Positions 17,343-24,766 of a DNA stretch of 51,157 nucleotides are shown one piece after another. The position numbers and the translations under genes were made by a program. The stretch comes from Vulcanimicrobiota bacterium. Its GTDB lineage: Bacteria > Vulcanimicrobiota > Vulcanimicrobiia > Vulcanimicrobiales > Vulcanimicrobiaceae. Location: NCBI GenBank assembly GCA_003164495.1, contig PLTN01000145.1, forward strand, positions 1 to 51,157, in the 5' to 3' direction. The notes under the pieces were generated by a model. It did not search any database. It was not told the origin of the DNA and saw only the letters and a program-made list of their open reading frames with translations. Numbering within the stretch: position 1 is the stretch's first letter; every line of letters begins with the position of its first letter.

Positions 17343-17825
17343 CCCACAAGATGTTGATTGCATGTAGATTTTGAACCGGTCCTCGCTTATCGTGGTGAAG
17401 CCGAGGCGTTCGTAGAGGCGGCGTGCGGGGTTGATGCGCGCAGTGTCGAGGCGCACGGCGGTGCCGCGCTCGCGCCCTTCATCGAGCAACGCCTGGAGTA
17501 GGCGAGTTCCGATTCCGCGACGTTGGTGTTTGGCTACGAGATAGATCGATTGTAGGTAGATGTCTGAGCCACGCTGCACGGTCAGCCAGCCGGCGTCCTC
17601 GCCGTCAACGGTAACGATCGAGGTATTCGGCGCGCCGTATTGCTCCGCAAAGCGCTCGCTTTCCACGTCGTCGCCGCGCCAGCCGAGCAGCGCCTCGATG
17701 ATCCAGCGCTGCGTTTCGAAGTACACGCGCTCGACGAATGCGCGATCGCTCTCGAGCGCCCGCCGCAATGCGATCTTCGGCGCCGACACTAGGAGTGCGT
17801 CGGGCTTGCCCGACGCCGACGACAT
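17334..17825 (-). CDS. GNAT-family N-acetyltransferase
   Basis: A 163-aa protein with the GNAT acetyl-CoA-binding motif A: a beta strand IYLQSIYLVAK followed by the HQRRGIGTRLL pyrophosphate loop (R/Q-x-x-G-x-G) near residue 100. A C-terminal NPARRLYERLGF segment is typical of motif B. The acceptor substrate is unknown. It converges on the malonyl-CoA decarboxylase gene with a 9-base overlap and is 22 bases downstream of metG. Confidence 0.87.
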   Translation of the reverse strand: MSSASGKPDALLVSAPKIALRRALESDRAFVERVYFETQRWIIEALLGWRGDDVESERFAEQYGAPNTSIVTVDGEDAGWLTVQRGSDIYLQSIYLVAKHQRRGIGTRLLQALLDEGRERGTAVRLDTARINPARRLYERLGFTTISEDRFKIYMQSTSCGSG

Positions 17826-17847
17826 GGATTCACGGAACGTGAATCCA

Positions 17848-19368
17848 CTAGGCCGCGGGTGGTTCGAGTCGCGGGAAGAGCGCTTCGGCGGGAGCGGTTT
17901 GGGTATTGCTTGCGAGCGCGCCCCAGACGAGCTGTTCTTGCCACGGCACGTCGGGCGCGCCGGCGAGCCCGAGCTGCCGCCACATCTCGGTGGCTTTCGA
18001 GGGCATGAACGGAAAGAGCAAGATGGCGGTGAAGCGCAAGCCTTCGCATAGATCGTAGAGCAGCGCGTCGAGTTCGACGCCCTTTTCGTGCTTGTAGAGA
18101 TCCCACGGTTTGCGTTCGTCGATCTCGCGGTTGAGCGCCGTGATCAGCTCCCAGATCGTGTCGAGCCCTTCGCGGAAACGCATCGCCATCACGTGCTCGT
18201 GCACTTGCGCCCCGATGTCGGCGAAACGTTCGCCGAGCTGCGATTCGCTGGCCGCCGGAACGAGGCTGTTGCGGTACTTCGCGAGCATCGCGAGCGAGCG
18301 CCGCAGCAGGTTGCCGAGATCGTTGCCGAGATCGGCGTTGTGCCGGAGCCGCAGCTTCTCGAACGAGATCGAGAAGTCGCTGCCGAACGGCGCTTCGCGA
18401 AAGAGAAAATATCGCACGGCGTCGGCGCCGAACTGATCGACCAGGTTGAACGGATCGACGACGTTGCCTTGGCTCTTCGACATTTTCTCGCCGTCGGTCA
18501 AGAGCCAGCCGTGCGCGAAGACGCGCGTCGGTTCGGCAAGCCCGGCCGACCACAGCATCGCGGGCCAGATCAGCGTGTGGAAGCGGGCGATTTCCTTGCC
18601 GATCAGGTGCATGCCCGGCCAGTAGCGTGCCATCAGGGCCGTATCGGCCGGATAGCCGAGCGCGGTGATATAGTTGATGAGCGCATCGAACCACACGTAG
18701 AGCACGCCGCCGCCGGGCAGCGGAATGCCCCAGTCGATCGTCGAGCGCGAGATCGAGAGATCCTCGAGACCGCCCTCGAGCGTGCGCATCATCTCGTTGT
18801 ACACCGATTGCGGGCGCAAGAATTCGGGCTTGGCCTTGAAGTGCGCGATCAGTTTATCGGTATAGGCCGAGAGCTTGAAGAACCAGTTCTTCTCCGAGAG
18901 CCACTGTACTTCGCGCCGGCATTCGGGATTCGGACAGCGGCCGTCAACGAGTTTCGCTTCCGGCCAGAACGTCTCGTCGTTGGTGCAGTACCAGCCTTCA
19001 TAGGTGCCTTCGTACACGTCGCCGTTGGCACGCATCTTCTCGAACAGCGCGAGGCAGGCCACGCGATGGCGCGGTTCGGTCGTGCGGATGAAGTCGGAGA
19101 ACTGCGCGTCGAATGCGGGGGCGAGCGCTTTCCACTTTGGTGCGAGCTCATCGACGTAGGCTTGCGGTGTTTTGCCCGCAGCTTCGGCGGCTTGCGCAAC
19201 CTTCTGTCCGTGTTCGTCGGTGCCGGTGAGGGAGCGCGCGTCGCCGTCCCACGCCCGCGCGGTGCGCGCGAGAATGTCCGCCGCAATCGTCGTGTAGGCG
19301 TGGCCGATGTGCGGGGTGCCGCTGATGTAGTAGATCGGCGTGGTTACGTAAAAGGCGCGGTCGGTCAC
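17848..19368 (-). CDS. metG: Methionyl-tRNA synthetase
   Basis: A 506-aa class I synthetase charging tRNA-Met. The ATP-site HIGH lies at residues 20-23 and KMSKS near residue 300. The zinc-finger insertion between the two halves of the catalytic domain retains a Cys near WYCTNDE and a CPNPEC pair. The anticodon-binding helical bundle follows, with NADLGNDLGNL and RKPWDLYK-like residues. The common C-terminal EMAP/OB tRNA-binding domain is absent, as in the shorter bacterial MetG form. The start is GTG, overlapping the rsmI TGA. Confidence 0.96.
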   Translation of the reverse strand: MTDRAFYVTTPIYYISGTPHIGHAYTTIAADILARTARAWDGDARSLTGTDEHGQKVAQAAEAAGKTPQAYVDELAPKWKALAPAFDAQFSDFIRTTEPRHRVACLALFEKMRANGDVYEGTYEGWYCTNDETFWPEAKLVDGRCPNPECRREVQWLSEKNWFFKLSAYTDKLIAHFKAKPEFLRPQSVYNEMMRTLEGGLEDLSISRSTIDWGIPLPGGGVLYVWFDALINYITALGYPADTALMARYWPGMHLIGKEIARFHTLIWPAMLWSAGLAEPTRVFAHGWLLTDGEKMSKSQGNVVDPFNLVDQFGADAVRYFLFREAPFGSDFSISFEKLRLRHNADLGNDLGNLLRRSLAMLAKYRNSLVPAASESQLGERFADIGAQVHEHVMAMRFREGLDTIWELITALNREIDERKPWDLYKHEKGVELDALLYDLCEGLRFTAILLFPFMPSKATEMWRQLGLAGAPDVPWQEQLVWGALASNTQTAPAEALFPRLEPPAA

Positions 19369-20228
19369 GGTTCGTGCGTTCCCGCTCGGGTTGCGCCGGC
19401 ACCTTCGCTGCGGCGTGCGCCGACCCGCGCATACAGCGCCTTGCGTTCGCCGGCACCGTTCGCCGCCAGCTGTTTGGCGATCGCCGCGGTCGAGACGCCG
19501 GCTGCGAGCAGCGTGTCGATCTGGTCATCGAGGCTAGCGCCGCCCGCTGCACCCTCAACGGCGGCGACGCCCGCGTCGATCACGAACGCCACCTCACCGC
19601 GCATCGGATCGGGCAACGCGGCCGCGACTTCGGCCGGCGTGCCTGAGACCTGCTGTTCGTAGAGTTTGGTGAATTCGCGCACCAGAAAGACGCGAACGTC
19701 GGGGGCAACCGTCGCGAGATCGGCCAGGGCCGCGGCGATGCGGTGCGGTGATTCGTACCAAACGCTGGGAATTCCGCGGGCCATCGCGGCGCGAAACGCG
19801 GCCTTGCGCGCACCGGACGTGCGCGGGGGGAAACCTTCGAAAGCGAATCGCCGCACGTCGAACCCCGAGAGCACCGCGGCGCAGGCGAACGCGGTCGGAC
19901 CCGGCAGCACGTCGACGCTGACCCCCGCGGCTCGGGCTGCCGCGACGAGCGCGCTGCCCGGATCGCTGATGCCGGGCATGCCCGCGTCGCTCACCACGGC
20001 GACGTTGCCGGTTGCGGCGCGCTCGAGAATTGCGGCGGTGGACGTCGCCGCGTTGTGCTCGTGGTAGGTCCAGATCTGCGCGCCGGCGATCCCGTGCGCG
20101 GACAGCAGCCGGCGTGCCACGCGGGAGTCCTCGGCCACGATCAGTTCGGCCTCACGCAACGCATCGAGCGCGCGCAACGTGATGTCGCGCAGATTGCCGA
20201 GCGGCGTCGGGACGAAGGTCAACCCCAT
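19365..20228 (-). CDS. rsmI: 16S rRNA (cytidine1402-2'-O)-methyltransferase RsmI
   Basis: A 287-aa tetrapyrrole-methylase-fold enzyme that 2'-O-methylates C1402 of 16S rRNA using SAM. RsmI features are VPTPLGNLRDITLRAL at the start, VAEDSR, the VSDAGMPGISDPG loop near residue 85, VLPGPTAF and FEGFPPR. The ATG at 20228 gives the family N-terminus. A longer frame upstream translates into the repeat element at 20.3 kb and is rejected. The C-terminal 60 residues carry a helix-turn-helix-like segment (AGVSTAAIAKQLA) often found in RsmI. Confidence 0.94.
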   Translation of the reverse strand: MGLTFVPTPLGNLRDITLRALDALREAELIVAEDSRVARRLLSAHGIAGAQIWTYHEHNAATSTAAILERAATGNVAVVSDAGMPGISDPGSALVAAARAAGVSVDVLPGPTAFACAAVLSGFDVRRFAFEGFPPRTSGARKAAFRAAMARGIPSVWYESPHRIAAALADLATVAPDVRVFLVREFTKLYEQQVSGTPAEVAAALPDPMRGEVAFVIDAGVAAVEGAAGGASLDDQIDTLLAAGVSTAAIAKQLAANGAGERKALYARVGARRSEGAGATRAGTHEP

Positions 20229-20400
20229 ACGCCCTGATTCGGCATCGCAGGCAGACCTCCACGTGCCGGCGTTGCCCTGGCCCCAGAGCACGGTAGTGGC
20301 GCGTTCCCCGGCTGCGCGCCCTACGGCGCTCCGCTCGGAATGACGTGGGCCGTTGCGCGAGCACTCACGTTTTGTTGTTGTCATTCCGAACGGCGCGAAC
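20229..20400. repeat. Non-coding stretch with REP/MITE-like palindromic repeat, copy 1
   Basis: The first part of the gene-free stretch between rsmI (start 20228) and the small ORF at 20627. At 20316-20344 it holds a GCGCC-CTAC-GGCGC palindrome followed by TCCGCTCGGAATGAC. The 9-base arm CGGAATGAC (20336-20344) recurs inverted as GTCATTCCG at 20380-20388. A near-identical core lies at 45999-46027 between two other genes. No ORF with coding character is seen. Positions 20229-20310 show no further structure I can name. Confidence 0.55.
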
Positions 20401-20415
20401 GAACGAACATTTGGT

Positions 20416-20445
20416 TTGACAAACGTCGCAATCGCGTGTTAGGTT
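20416..20445 (+). promoter_or_regulatory. Sigma70-type promoter for the structured leader
   Basis: A perfect TTGACA -35 box at 20416-20421. It is followed after 17 or 18 bases by TTAGGT or TAGGTT (20439-20445), a weak -10. Transcription would begin near 20452. The weak -10 could mean activator dependence. It is the only promoter-like sequence ahead of the 20627-22693 gene set. Confidence 0.55.
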
Positions 20446-20451
20446 GGTTGA

Positions 20452-20596
20452 GCGCGCCGCGTGCGTGCCGGAAAGGGGTAGCATTCGTGCAAAATTGCGT
20501 TACGCGAATTGTTAATCCGTCGATGCGAGTCGACGATAGTTTGCATTTGGAGGTTTGTACTTCGTAGTCGCTGCACACGTCGCGATGATCGGTTCG
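20452..20596 (+). ncRNA. Candidate structured leader RNA (riboswitch or attenuator sensor), no family assigned
   Basis: The region can be folded by eye into a three-way junction. P1 pairs TGCAAA (20488-20493) with TTTGCA (20540-20545). P2 is 20494-20499 with 20503-20509 (one bulged G, 3-base loop). P3 is a perfect CGTCGA/TCGACG hairpin (20518-20523 with 20530-20535, 6-base loop). P1 abuts P2, while the P2-P3 joint is eight bases (20510-20517) and the P3-P1 joint four (20536-20539). Two bases after P1 begins an 8-10 base arm that can act as antiterminator against the terminator at 20597. I recognise no Rfam class. A free-standing small RNA ending at the terminator is the main alternative. The 5' part to 20487 has no confident helix. 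Confidence 0.5.
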
Positions 20597-20621
20597 AACC
20601 TCCACACTTGGAGGTTTTTTT
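20597..20621 (+). terminator. Intrinsic terminator with competing antiterminator
   Basis: Perfect 8-bp stem AACCTCCA (20597-20604), 4-base loop, TGGAGGTT (20609-20616), leading into seven T (20615-20621). The same TTGGAGGTTT also occurs at 20547-20556, so 20548-20557 can pair with 20595-20604 instead (10 bp including one G-U) and destroy the terminator. The 3' arm contains GGAGG, the only ribosome-binding sequence ahead of the ATG at 20627 (12 bases away). The hairpin could therefore limit translation as well as transcription. Confidence 0.75.
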
Positions 20622-20626
20622 GTGTC

Positions 20627-20833
20627 ATGAACATCGATGAACTCACGGCTAGGAGCCGTGAGCGCCGCCGCGCCCTGGAACTGGACTACGCTCGCGGCGA
20701 CATCTTCGGCAACGCGTTGCGTTCGCTGACCGGGCGCGTGCTGCGCGCAACGGGCGAGGGCTTGTTTCGTCTCGGCAGCGCGCTCGACGAACGGGTCCCC
20801 GAACCGTGGATGGTCGAAACACGTACGCGATGA
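20627..20833 (+). CDS. Small conserved-looking protein of unknown function
   Basis: A 68-aa protein, strongly basic in its first third (TARSRERRRALELDYARGD), with an amphipathic middle (NALRSLTGRVLRATGEGLFRLGSAL). I do not recognise it. Reasons to believe it: it starts right after the candidate attenuator with GGAGG ahead, its TGA overlaps the next gene's ATG (ATGA), and its composition matches its neighbours. No Cys, no membrane helix and no signal peptide. It could be an RNA-binding or regulatory peptide, or only a translated coupling leader for the phosphodiesterase gene. Confidence 0.55.
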   Translation: MNIDELTARSRERRRALELDYARGDIFGNALRSLTGRVLRATGEGLFRLGSALDERVPEPWMVETRTR

Positions 20834-21345
20834 CCGCGATCGGCCTGGTTTCCGACACCCACTTTCCGCGCTTCGGGCGCGCGCTGCCGCGTGCGCTCGA
20901 AGACGGAATGCGGGCTGCGAAAGTCAGCCGAATCTTGCACATGGGCGATTTCACCGATGCGCTGGCGATCGGGCTGTTCGAAGCGATCGCGCCGCTGGAT
21001 GCGGTCGCCGGCAACAACGATCCCGAAGAGATCTGGAACCGCTACGGCCGCCAGAAAATCGTCACCGCCGACGGCGTGCGGATCGGCCTCGTGCACGGCG
21101 ACGTGGGCCGCGGCAACGCGCACGAGAATGCCATTCGCGCGTTCGCGGAGCAGCCGGTCGACGTGATCCTCTATGGCCATAGCCACCGCCCGGTGGTCGA
21201 ACGGCGCGGCGATCTGCTCGTCGCCAATCCCGGCTCGCCGACCGACCGGCGCATGATGCCGACGTTTTCCTACGGCATCCTCACGATCGGCGATGGCCTC
21301 CCGGCCATCAAGCTGCACACCTACGCCTCGCGCGACCCGCGCTAG
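20830..21345 (+). CDS. YfcE/MJ0936-type metallophosphoesterase
   Basis: A 171-aa calcineurin-like phosphodiesterase with every metal-site motif: LVSDTHFP, HMGDFTD, GNND, LVHGDVG and GHSHRP. The short single-domain form matches YfcE/MJ0936 enzymes, which cleave phosphodiesters in vitro and whose natural substrates are mostly unknown. The ATG at 20830 overlaps the stop of the small ORF. It is probably part of the unit controlled by the upstream attenuator-like leader. Confidence 0.9.
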   Translation: MTAIGLVSDTHFPRFGRALPRALEDGMRAAKVSRILHMGDFTDALAIGLFEAIAPLDAVAGNNDPEEIWNRYGRQKIVTADGVRIGLVHGDVGRGNAHENAIRAFAEQPVDVILYGHSHRPVVERRGDLLVANPGSPTDRRMMPTFSYGILTIGDGLPAIKLHTYASRDPR

Positions 21346-21405
21346 TTTTTCGCGGGCGCGTTTAGAGGTCGAGGCGCGCCGTCCCGGCACGCCGAAGAAG
21401 CGCCG

Positions 21406-22038
21406 ATGCGCAACCTGAGCGAGTTTGTCGCGCCGTCCAAGACGGCGATTCTCGTCGTCGACGTCCAGAACGACTTTTGCGAACCGGCGGGCGCTTCGGG
21501 GAAGGCCGGCCGGAACACGGACGCCGCGATGGCCATGATCCCGACGTTGCAGCGCTTTCTCGGCGCGGCGCGCGAGCACGGCACGAACGTGATCTTCATT
21601 CAGACGATCCACGAACCGTCGACCGACTCCGATGCCTGGATCGGCCGGCGCTCGAATCCCGACGCCAAAAACTGTCTCAAAGGCACCTGGGGCGCGGAGT
21701 TCACCGGTATTGCGCCGCGCGATTCCGAGCCGGTCGTGATCAAGCATCGCTACAGCGCGTTTGTGAATACGCGCCTCGACTCGGTATTGCGCACGCTCAA
21801 CGTGGAGAACATCATCGTGCTGGGCGTCGCGACCAACGTGTGCGTCGAATCGACCGCGCGGCATGGGTTCATGCTCGATTACAACACCGTTTTCGTTTCG
21901 GACTGCTCGGCCGGTTACGACCAAGCCGCACACGATATGACGCTGCGCACGCACGCGATGCACTTCGGGCCGGTTGCCACGGCGCAGGAGATCGTGGACA
22001 CCTGGGCTGCGACGCACTCCGTCGCGGCTGCGGTTTAG
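21406..22038 (+). CDS. Isochorismatase-family amidohydrolase, copy 1
   Basis: A 210-aa cysteine hydrolase with the family triad: Asp in VVDVQNDF (about residue 19), Lys in VIKHRYSAF (about 113) and Cys in ATNVCVEST (about 147). The KHRYSAF-NTRLDSVLR stretch most resembles ureidoacrylate amidohydrolase (RutB) and related ureido/carbamoyl hydrolases. It could therefore release ammonia and CO2 from a ureido compound, but the substrate is not fixed by sequence. Copy 2 starts 10 bases downstream and is clearly paralogous. Confidence 0.88.
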   Translation: MRNLSEFVAPSKTAILVVDVQNDFCEPAGASGKAGRNTDAAMAMIPTLQRFLGAAREHGTNVIFIQTIHEPSTDSDAWIGRRSNPDAKNCLKGTWGAEFTGIAPRDSEPVVIKHRYSAFVNTRLDSVLRTLNVENIIVLGVATNVCVESTARHGFMLDYNTVFVSDCSAGYDQAAHDMTLRTHAMHFGPVATAQEIVDTWAATHSVAAAV

Positions 22039-22048
22039 GAGCGGTCCG

Positions 22049-22693
22049 GTGAAACAACTCGCGGAACTCGTGATCCCGGCGAAAAGCGCCGTCCTCGTCG
22101 TGGACGTGCAAAACGACTACTGTGAACCCGAAGGGGCGCTCGGCAAAGCCGGTTTGCCGACGGGTGCGGCGATGGCGATGATCCCGACGCTGCAAGCGTT
22201 CCTCACGGCGGCGCGCGCGGCGGGCACGCCGGTGATCTTCATTCAGACCAACCACACGCCGGAGACCGACTCGGCCGTGTGGTCGTGGCGGAACGGCGGC
22301 ATCAGCAGCGCCGTGTGCCGCAAGAATACCTGGGGCTCGGAGTTCACCGGCGTCGCACCGTTACCGGACGAACCGGTCGTCGTCAAGCACCGCTATAGCG
22401 CGTTCATCAACACGCGGCTCGACTCGGTGCTGCGCACGCTCAAGGTCGAGAACTTGATCATGACCGGCGTTTCCACCAACGTTTGCGTCGAATCGACGGC
22501 GCGGCACGGCTACATGCTCGACTACCACATCGTATTTCTGTCGGACTGTACGGCCGCGTATTCGATCGAAGAGCACGAAGGCGCGCTCTACAACATGCGC
22601 ACCCACTTCGGCGTCGTCGCCGCGTCGCACGACGTCACCGCGGTTTGGTCCTTCGACTCCGGTTCGCTACGCGAACCTGCGCTCAGGATTTAA
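22049..22693 (+). CDS. Isochorismatase-family amidohydrolase, copy 2
   Basis: A 214-aa paralogue of the preceding gene with the same triad (VVDVQNDY, VVKHRYSAF, STNVCVEST) and the same NTRLDSVLRTL segment. The start is GTG 22049, with AGGAG seven bases upstream. The main difference is the region after the first Asp: SSAVCRKNTWGSEFTG replaces NPDAKNCLKGTWGAEFTG. The C-terminus (about 15 residues) is also unlike. This points to two substrates or a heteromer rather than a recent duplicate. Confidence 0.88.
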   Translation: MKQLAELVIPAKSAVLVVDVQNDYCEPEGALGKAGLPTGAAMAMIPTLQAFLTAARAAGTPVIFIQTNHTPETDSAVWSWRNGGISSAVCRKNTWGSEFTGVAPLPDEPVVVKHRYSAFINTRLDSVLRTLKVENLIMTGVSTNVCVESTARHGYMLDYHIVFLSDCTAAYSIEEHEGALYNMRTHFGVVAASHDVTAVWSFDSGSLREPALRI

Positions 22694-22699
22694 AAAGGA

Positions 22700-24634
22700 T
22701 TAGGGTTTGCGGCGCTGTGCGCGGGCGCGGCGGTCGCGTTTGCGGCGTGCGGTGCCGTTGGCCGGCACGGGCGCGCCGTTCGGGGGCCGATGCCCGTTGC
22801 CGTGATGACCGTTGTTGTTCGGGCCCTTGGGCCGCGGCGGCGGCGGGCCGCCGATCTGCGTGTAGCCGGAAAGGATCTCTTTGACGCGTTCGTAGGCGTT
22901 GCCGAGCGCGCCGGGGAGCGACTTGTTCCGGTCGATCACGCGATCGGGAATGTCGTCGGTCGTGTAGAGGGTGAGATATTCCTCACCGTCGCGCTGAACG
23001 TCGATCCGCGGTGAGTCGAACTTGACGGTCTTCGGGTTGACGTTGAGCATCCGCGTGGCGAAGCGCTCGGCGTCTTCATGCGGCGCGATGCGCCGTGCTT
23101 CGGTCACCCACTGATCCCATTGTTGCCCGAAATTCGGAATCGGGCGGCCCGACTTGTCCCACGCGATCCGCTGCGGCGGGAGAATCATCCGCCAGTGATC
23201 GGGGTCGAGCGGCGCCCACGTCGGCTTGATCTCCTTCGGCGCCGCGAATCCGTCGATCTCGAGCAGCGCGGTCTCGATCTCTTCGGCGGTGCGCACCTTG
23301 GCGGCGCGTTTGGGATCCCGCCGCAGCAGCTCTTCGAATTTTTCGGCTACTTGCGCCGTCATCCGGCCTTGCGCGTCGATCTGCGGCGGTAAGCCGTAGA
23401 GCGAGGGCAGCGTGACGAGTTGATGGCGTTGCGCCTGATCGACGAAGTCGATGATCAAGGCGGCGGGCTTCACGCTTTTTTCGATCAGCTCGCGGCGCAT
23501 CAGCGCGGACTCGGTGGATGAGAGCTGGTTTGCGATGTCGTCGACCGGGCGCAAGGCGCGGCCCGTGATCTGCGTGTAGAGCGTCGTCGACTTGGTGGGC
23601 CGCGCGTTGAGGATCACCTGGACCGACGGAACGTCGAAGCCTTCGAGGTAGAGCCCGCAGTTGGCGAGCACGTCGATGTCGCCGTTGCGGAAGTCGCGCA
23701 CGATCTTCTCGCGCTCGTCCTTGGGCGTCTCGCCGCTGGCCCATTCGGCCTTGACGCCGTTGGCCACGAATTCTTCGGCGATGTCGCGCGCGTGTTCCAC
23801 CGATGCGGTGAACACGAGTGCCTTCATGCCGGCGGTGTGTTGCTTGTAGGCGGCGACGATGCGCGCGTTGCGATCGACGGTGTTCACCGCGGCTGCGAGC
23901 TGGCCGATGACGAAGTCACCGCCGCGCGACGCGATATCGTCCAAGTTCGTGGTGGTCGCGACGGCATACGATTTGACCGGCACGAGGTAGCCGGCGTCGA
24001 TCGCCTTGCGCGCGTCCATCGAGTAGACGATCTTCTCGAAGACGTCGACCAGGCGCACGCCGTCGCCGCGGTTCGGCGTCGCCGTGAAGCCGAGCACCAT
24101 GGCTTCGGGCCGCTGGGCGAGGATCGCATCGACGATGGCCCGATACGACGGAGCCGCTGCGTGGTGCGCCTCATCGATGATGAACAGCGAAATGCGCCGG
24201 TGAAAGCGCTGAACGAACGCTTCGAGCCGCTTCTCCGAAAGCGTTTGTACGGTGGCGACGATGATGTTCGAGTCGTCCGGCGCTTTGCGTTCGGCCTTCT
24301 CGACCCCGATCTTCAGACCGGGATTCTCGATCTGCATTTTCTCGACGGTCTGTTCGATCAACTCATCGCGATGCGCAACGACGAGCGTCACATCGCCCGG
24401 CCGCAGCGAAAGCAATTTGGGGAGCGTCGCTAATACGACCGTTTTGCCCAAACCCGTTGCCAGGGACACGATTTGACTGCGAATACCGCGGGCGCGATGT
24501 TCGAGAATAGCTTGTTGTGCTTCGACCTGATACGGACGAAGACGCGGCGCCGCCGGCATTGGCCGGGCGCCGTTCTGGTTCGTGCGACGCCGTGGCTGAT
24601 TCCCTTCAGCAGCGGTCGCTTCGAATTGATCCAT
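22700..24634 (-). CDS. DEAD/DEAH-box (SSL2-like) helicase with basic C-terminal tail
   Basis: A 644-aa superfamily 2 helicase. The Q-like RPYQVEAQQAI segment and Walker A ATGLGKTV (near residue 60) lead into motif II DEAHHA and motif III FTATP. Motifs V-VI are present as LYLEGFDVPSVQVILNARPT and QITGRALRP. The layout is that of stand-alone SSL2/RadD-like helicases rather than type I/III restriction subunits. No methyltransferase gene is adjacent. After residue 570 the tail turns Pro/Gly/Asn-rich (PPPPRPKGPNNNG) and then very basic (RRKRDRRARAQRRK), suited to nucleic-acid binding. The start could also be GTG 24646. It converges on isochorismatase copy 2 with six bases between. Confidence 0.85.
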   Translation of the reverse strand: MDQFEATAAEGNQPRRRTNQNGARPMPAAPRLRPYQVEAQQAILEHRARGIRSQIVSLATGLGKTVVLATLPKLLSLRPGDVTLVVAHRDELIEQTVEKMQIENPGLKIGVEKAERKAPDDSNIIVATVQTLSEKRLEAFVQRFHRRISLFIIDEAHHAAAPSYRAIVDAILAQRPEAMVLGFTATPNRGDGVRLVDVFEKIVYSMDARKAIDAGYLVPVKSYAVATTTNLDDIASRGGDFVIGQLAAAVNTVDRNARIVAAYKQHTAGMKALVFTASVEHARDIAEEFVANGVKAEWASGETPKDEREKIVRDFRNGDIDVLANCGLYLEGFDVPSVQVILNARPTKSTTLYTQITGRALRPVDDIANQLSSTESALMRRELIEKSVKPAALIIDFVDQAQRHQLVTLPSLYGLPPQIDAQGRMTAQVAEKFEELLRRDPKRAAKVRTAEEIETALLEIDGFAAPKEIKPTWAPLDPDHWRMILPPQRIAWDKSGRPIPNFGQQWDQWVTEARRIAPHEDAERFATRMLNVNPKTVKFDSPRIDVQRDGEEYLTLYTTDDIPDRVIDRNKSLPGALGNAYERVKEILSGYTQIGGPPPPRPKGPNNNGHHGNGHRPPNGAPVPANGTARRKRDRRARAQRRKP

Positions 24635-24766
24635 CACGCCAATCACGTACGGAGGCGCACCGCAGTTATATGCGGTGCGAGTGAAGAGGCCGGTTCGAGA
24701 CGCACCTGCGCCTACAAGAGCCGGTCGAGGTTTCCCTATTCCTAGACCCGTGCCTGGACTCCTCGG

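Noticed and set aside
20468-20485. GAAAGGGGTAGC resembles part of the yybP-ykoY (Mn2+) riboswitch consensus
   Set aside because: The consensus needs GGGGAGTAGC and a second conserved loop; both are lacking and the surrounding helices differ.
20585-20610. GGTTCGAACC looks like a tRNA T-arm
   Set aside because: The flanks cannot form the 5-bp T stem with a 7-base loop, and no acceptor or anticodon arm is present. The sequence belongs to the terminator/antiterminator.
20555-20626. An in-frame leader extension starting at TTG 20555 for the 68-aa protein
   Set aside because: GGAGG would be one base from the TTG, too close for initiation, and the segment coincides with the switch helices.
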